A stretch of DNA of 64,000 nucleotides from Cedecea neteri. GTDB taxonomy: Bacteria > Pseudomonadota > Gammaproteobacteria > Enterobacterales > Enterobacteriaceae. The position numbers and the translations under genes were made by a program. The number at the start of each line of letters is the position of its first letter. Within the stretch, counting starts at the first letter, position 1. The stretch covers positions 1,240,001 to 1,304,000 of the forward strand of contig NZ_CP009458.1 in NCBI RefSeq assembly GCF_000758305.1, written 5' to 3'. Positions 63,702 through 64,000 of the stretch are shown piece after piece. The notes below the pieces were generated by a model. That model worked only from the letters and a program-made list of their open reading frames with translations, did not search any database and was not told the origin of the DNA.

Positions 63702-64000
63702 GTGCCATTACTCATCATTACCACCATTCTGTGGGCCTTCTCGTTTAGCCTGATTGGGGAATACCTCGCCGGGCATGTGGACAGCTATTTCTCGGTGCTG
63801 ATGCGCGTTGGCCTGGCGGCGTTGGTGTTTCTGCCATTCCTGCGTTTTAAAGGCTACCCGCTCAAAACCCTGCTGCTTTACATGCTGGTGGGGGCGCTAC
63901 AGCTGGGTGTGATGTACCTCTTCAGCTTCCGCGCTTACCTCTATCTCACGGTATCCGAATTCCTGCTTTTCACGGTAATGACGCCGCTGTACGTCACGCT
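63702..64000 (+). CDS. yigM: Biotin transporter YigM/BioP, N-terminal part
   Basis: The start of an EamA/carboxylate-amino-acid-amine transporter family protein. About 99 residues are visible before the window ends. The GTG start gives VPLLIITTILWAFSFS, aligned with E. coli MALLIITTILWAFSFS, and three hydrophobic helices follow. E. coli YigM is the biotin importer. metR and metE are expected next, outside the window. Confidence 0.9.
   Translation, partial: MPLLIITTILWAFSFSLIGEYLAGHVDSYFSVLMRVGLAALVFLPFLRFKGYPLKTLLLYMLVGALQLGVMYLFSFRAYLYLTVSEFLLFTVMTPLYVT

Overview
The window is chromosomal DNA of a gamma-proteobacterium of the family Enterobacteriaceae. Almost every protein matches the Escherichia coli K-12 family member in length and motifs, and the gene order is that of the E. 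coli 85-86 min region (hdfR to yigM). The genus was not determined; the differences from E. coli listed below show it is not E. coli.

Layout. Positions 1-1239 hold the 3' end of btuB and murI. Positions 1240-6944 hold a complete ribosomal RNA operon (P1 and P2 promoters, 16S, tRNA-Glu, 23S, 5S) followed by tRNA-Asp and tRNA-Trp. Then come hdfR, maoP and yifB, and the branched-chain amino acid region ilvL-X-G-M-E-D-A with divergent ilvY/ilvC. After ilvC is a small two-gene accessory unit (Rrf2-type regulator plus DUF1360-like membrane protein), then ppiC, rep, gppA, rhlB, trxA and rho. Positions 27581-38525 carry the enterobacterial common antigen (ECA) cluster wecA-wzzE-wecB-wecC-wecD-wecE-wzxE-wecF-wzyE-wecG. 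yifK, a tRNA operon (Arg, His, Leu, Pro, Pro) and the sRNA gene glmZ follow. The remainder is the haem operon hemCDXY, divergent cyaA, cyaY, lptM-dapF-yigA-xerC-yigB, uvrD, corA, rarD, yigI, pldA, recQ, rhtC, rhtB, pldB, yigL and the start of yigM.

How the genes work together. The ilv genes convert threonine and pyruvate to isoleucine and valine under an attenuator and the IlvY activator. The wec genes build, flip and polymerise the ECA trisaccharide on undecaprenyl phosphate. hemC and hemD make uroporphyrinogen III. rep, uvrD, recQ, xerC and yifB are DNA-processing enzymes. rho, rhlB and glmZ act at the RNA level.

Departures from the E. coli plan. (1) The rRNA operon has an rrnB-type left flank (btuB-murI) and an rrnC-type right flank (tRNA-Asp, tRNA-Trp, hdfR), which is the join expected from rrn-rrn recombination such as a tandem duplication, or from a misassembly. 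(2) rffG and rffH are missing between wecC and wecD. (3) A short upstream ORF with a strong ribosome site ends across the wecA start codon. (4) The tRNA-Pro gene is duplicated in a 97-bp exact repeat. (5) aslB/aslA, yifN/yifO and yigE/F/G are absent. (6) The rhoL reading frame is not conserved. (7) The Rrf2/DUF1360 pair is added, with a palindrome across the regulator's start codon. I saw no phage, transposon, CRISPR array or obvious new defence locus. Comparisons with E. coli are from memory, not from a search.
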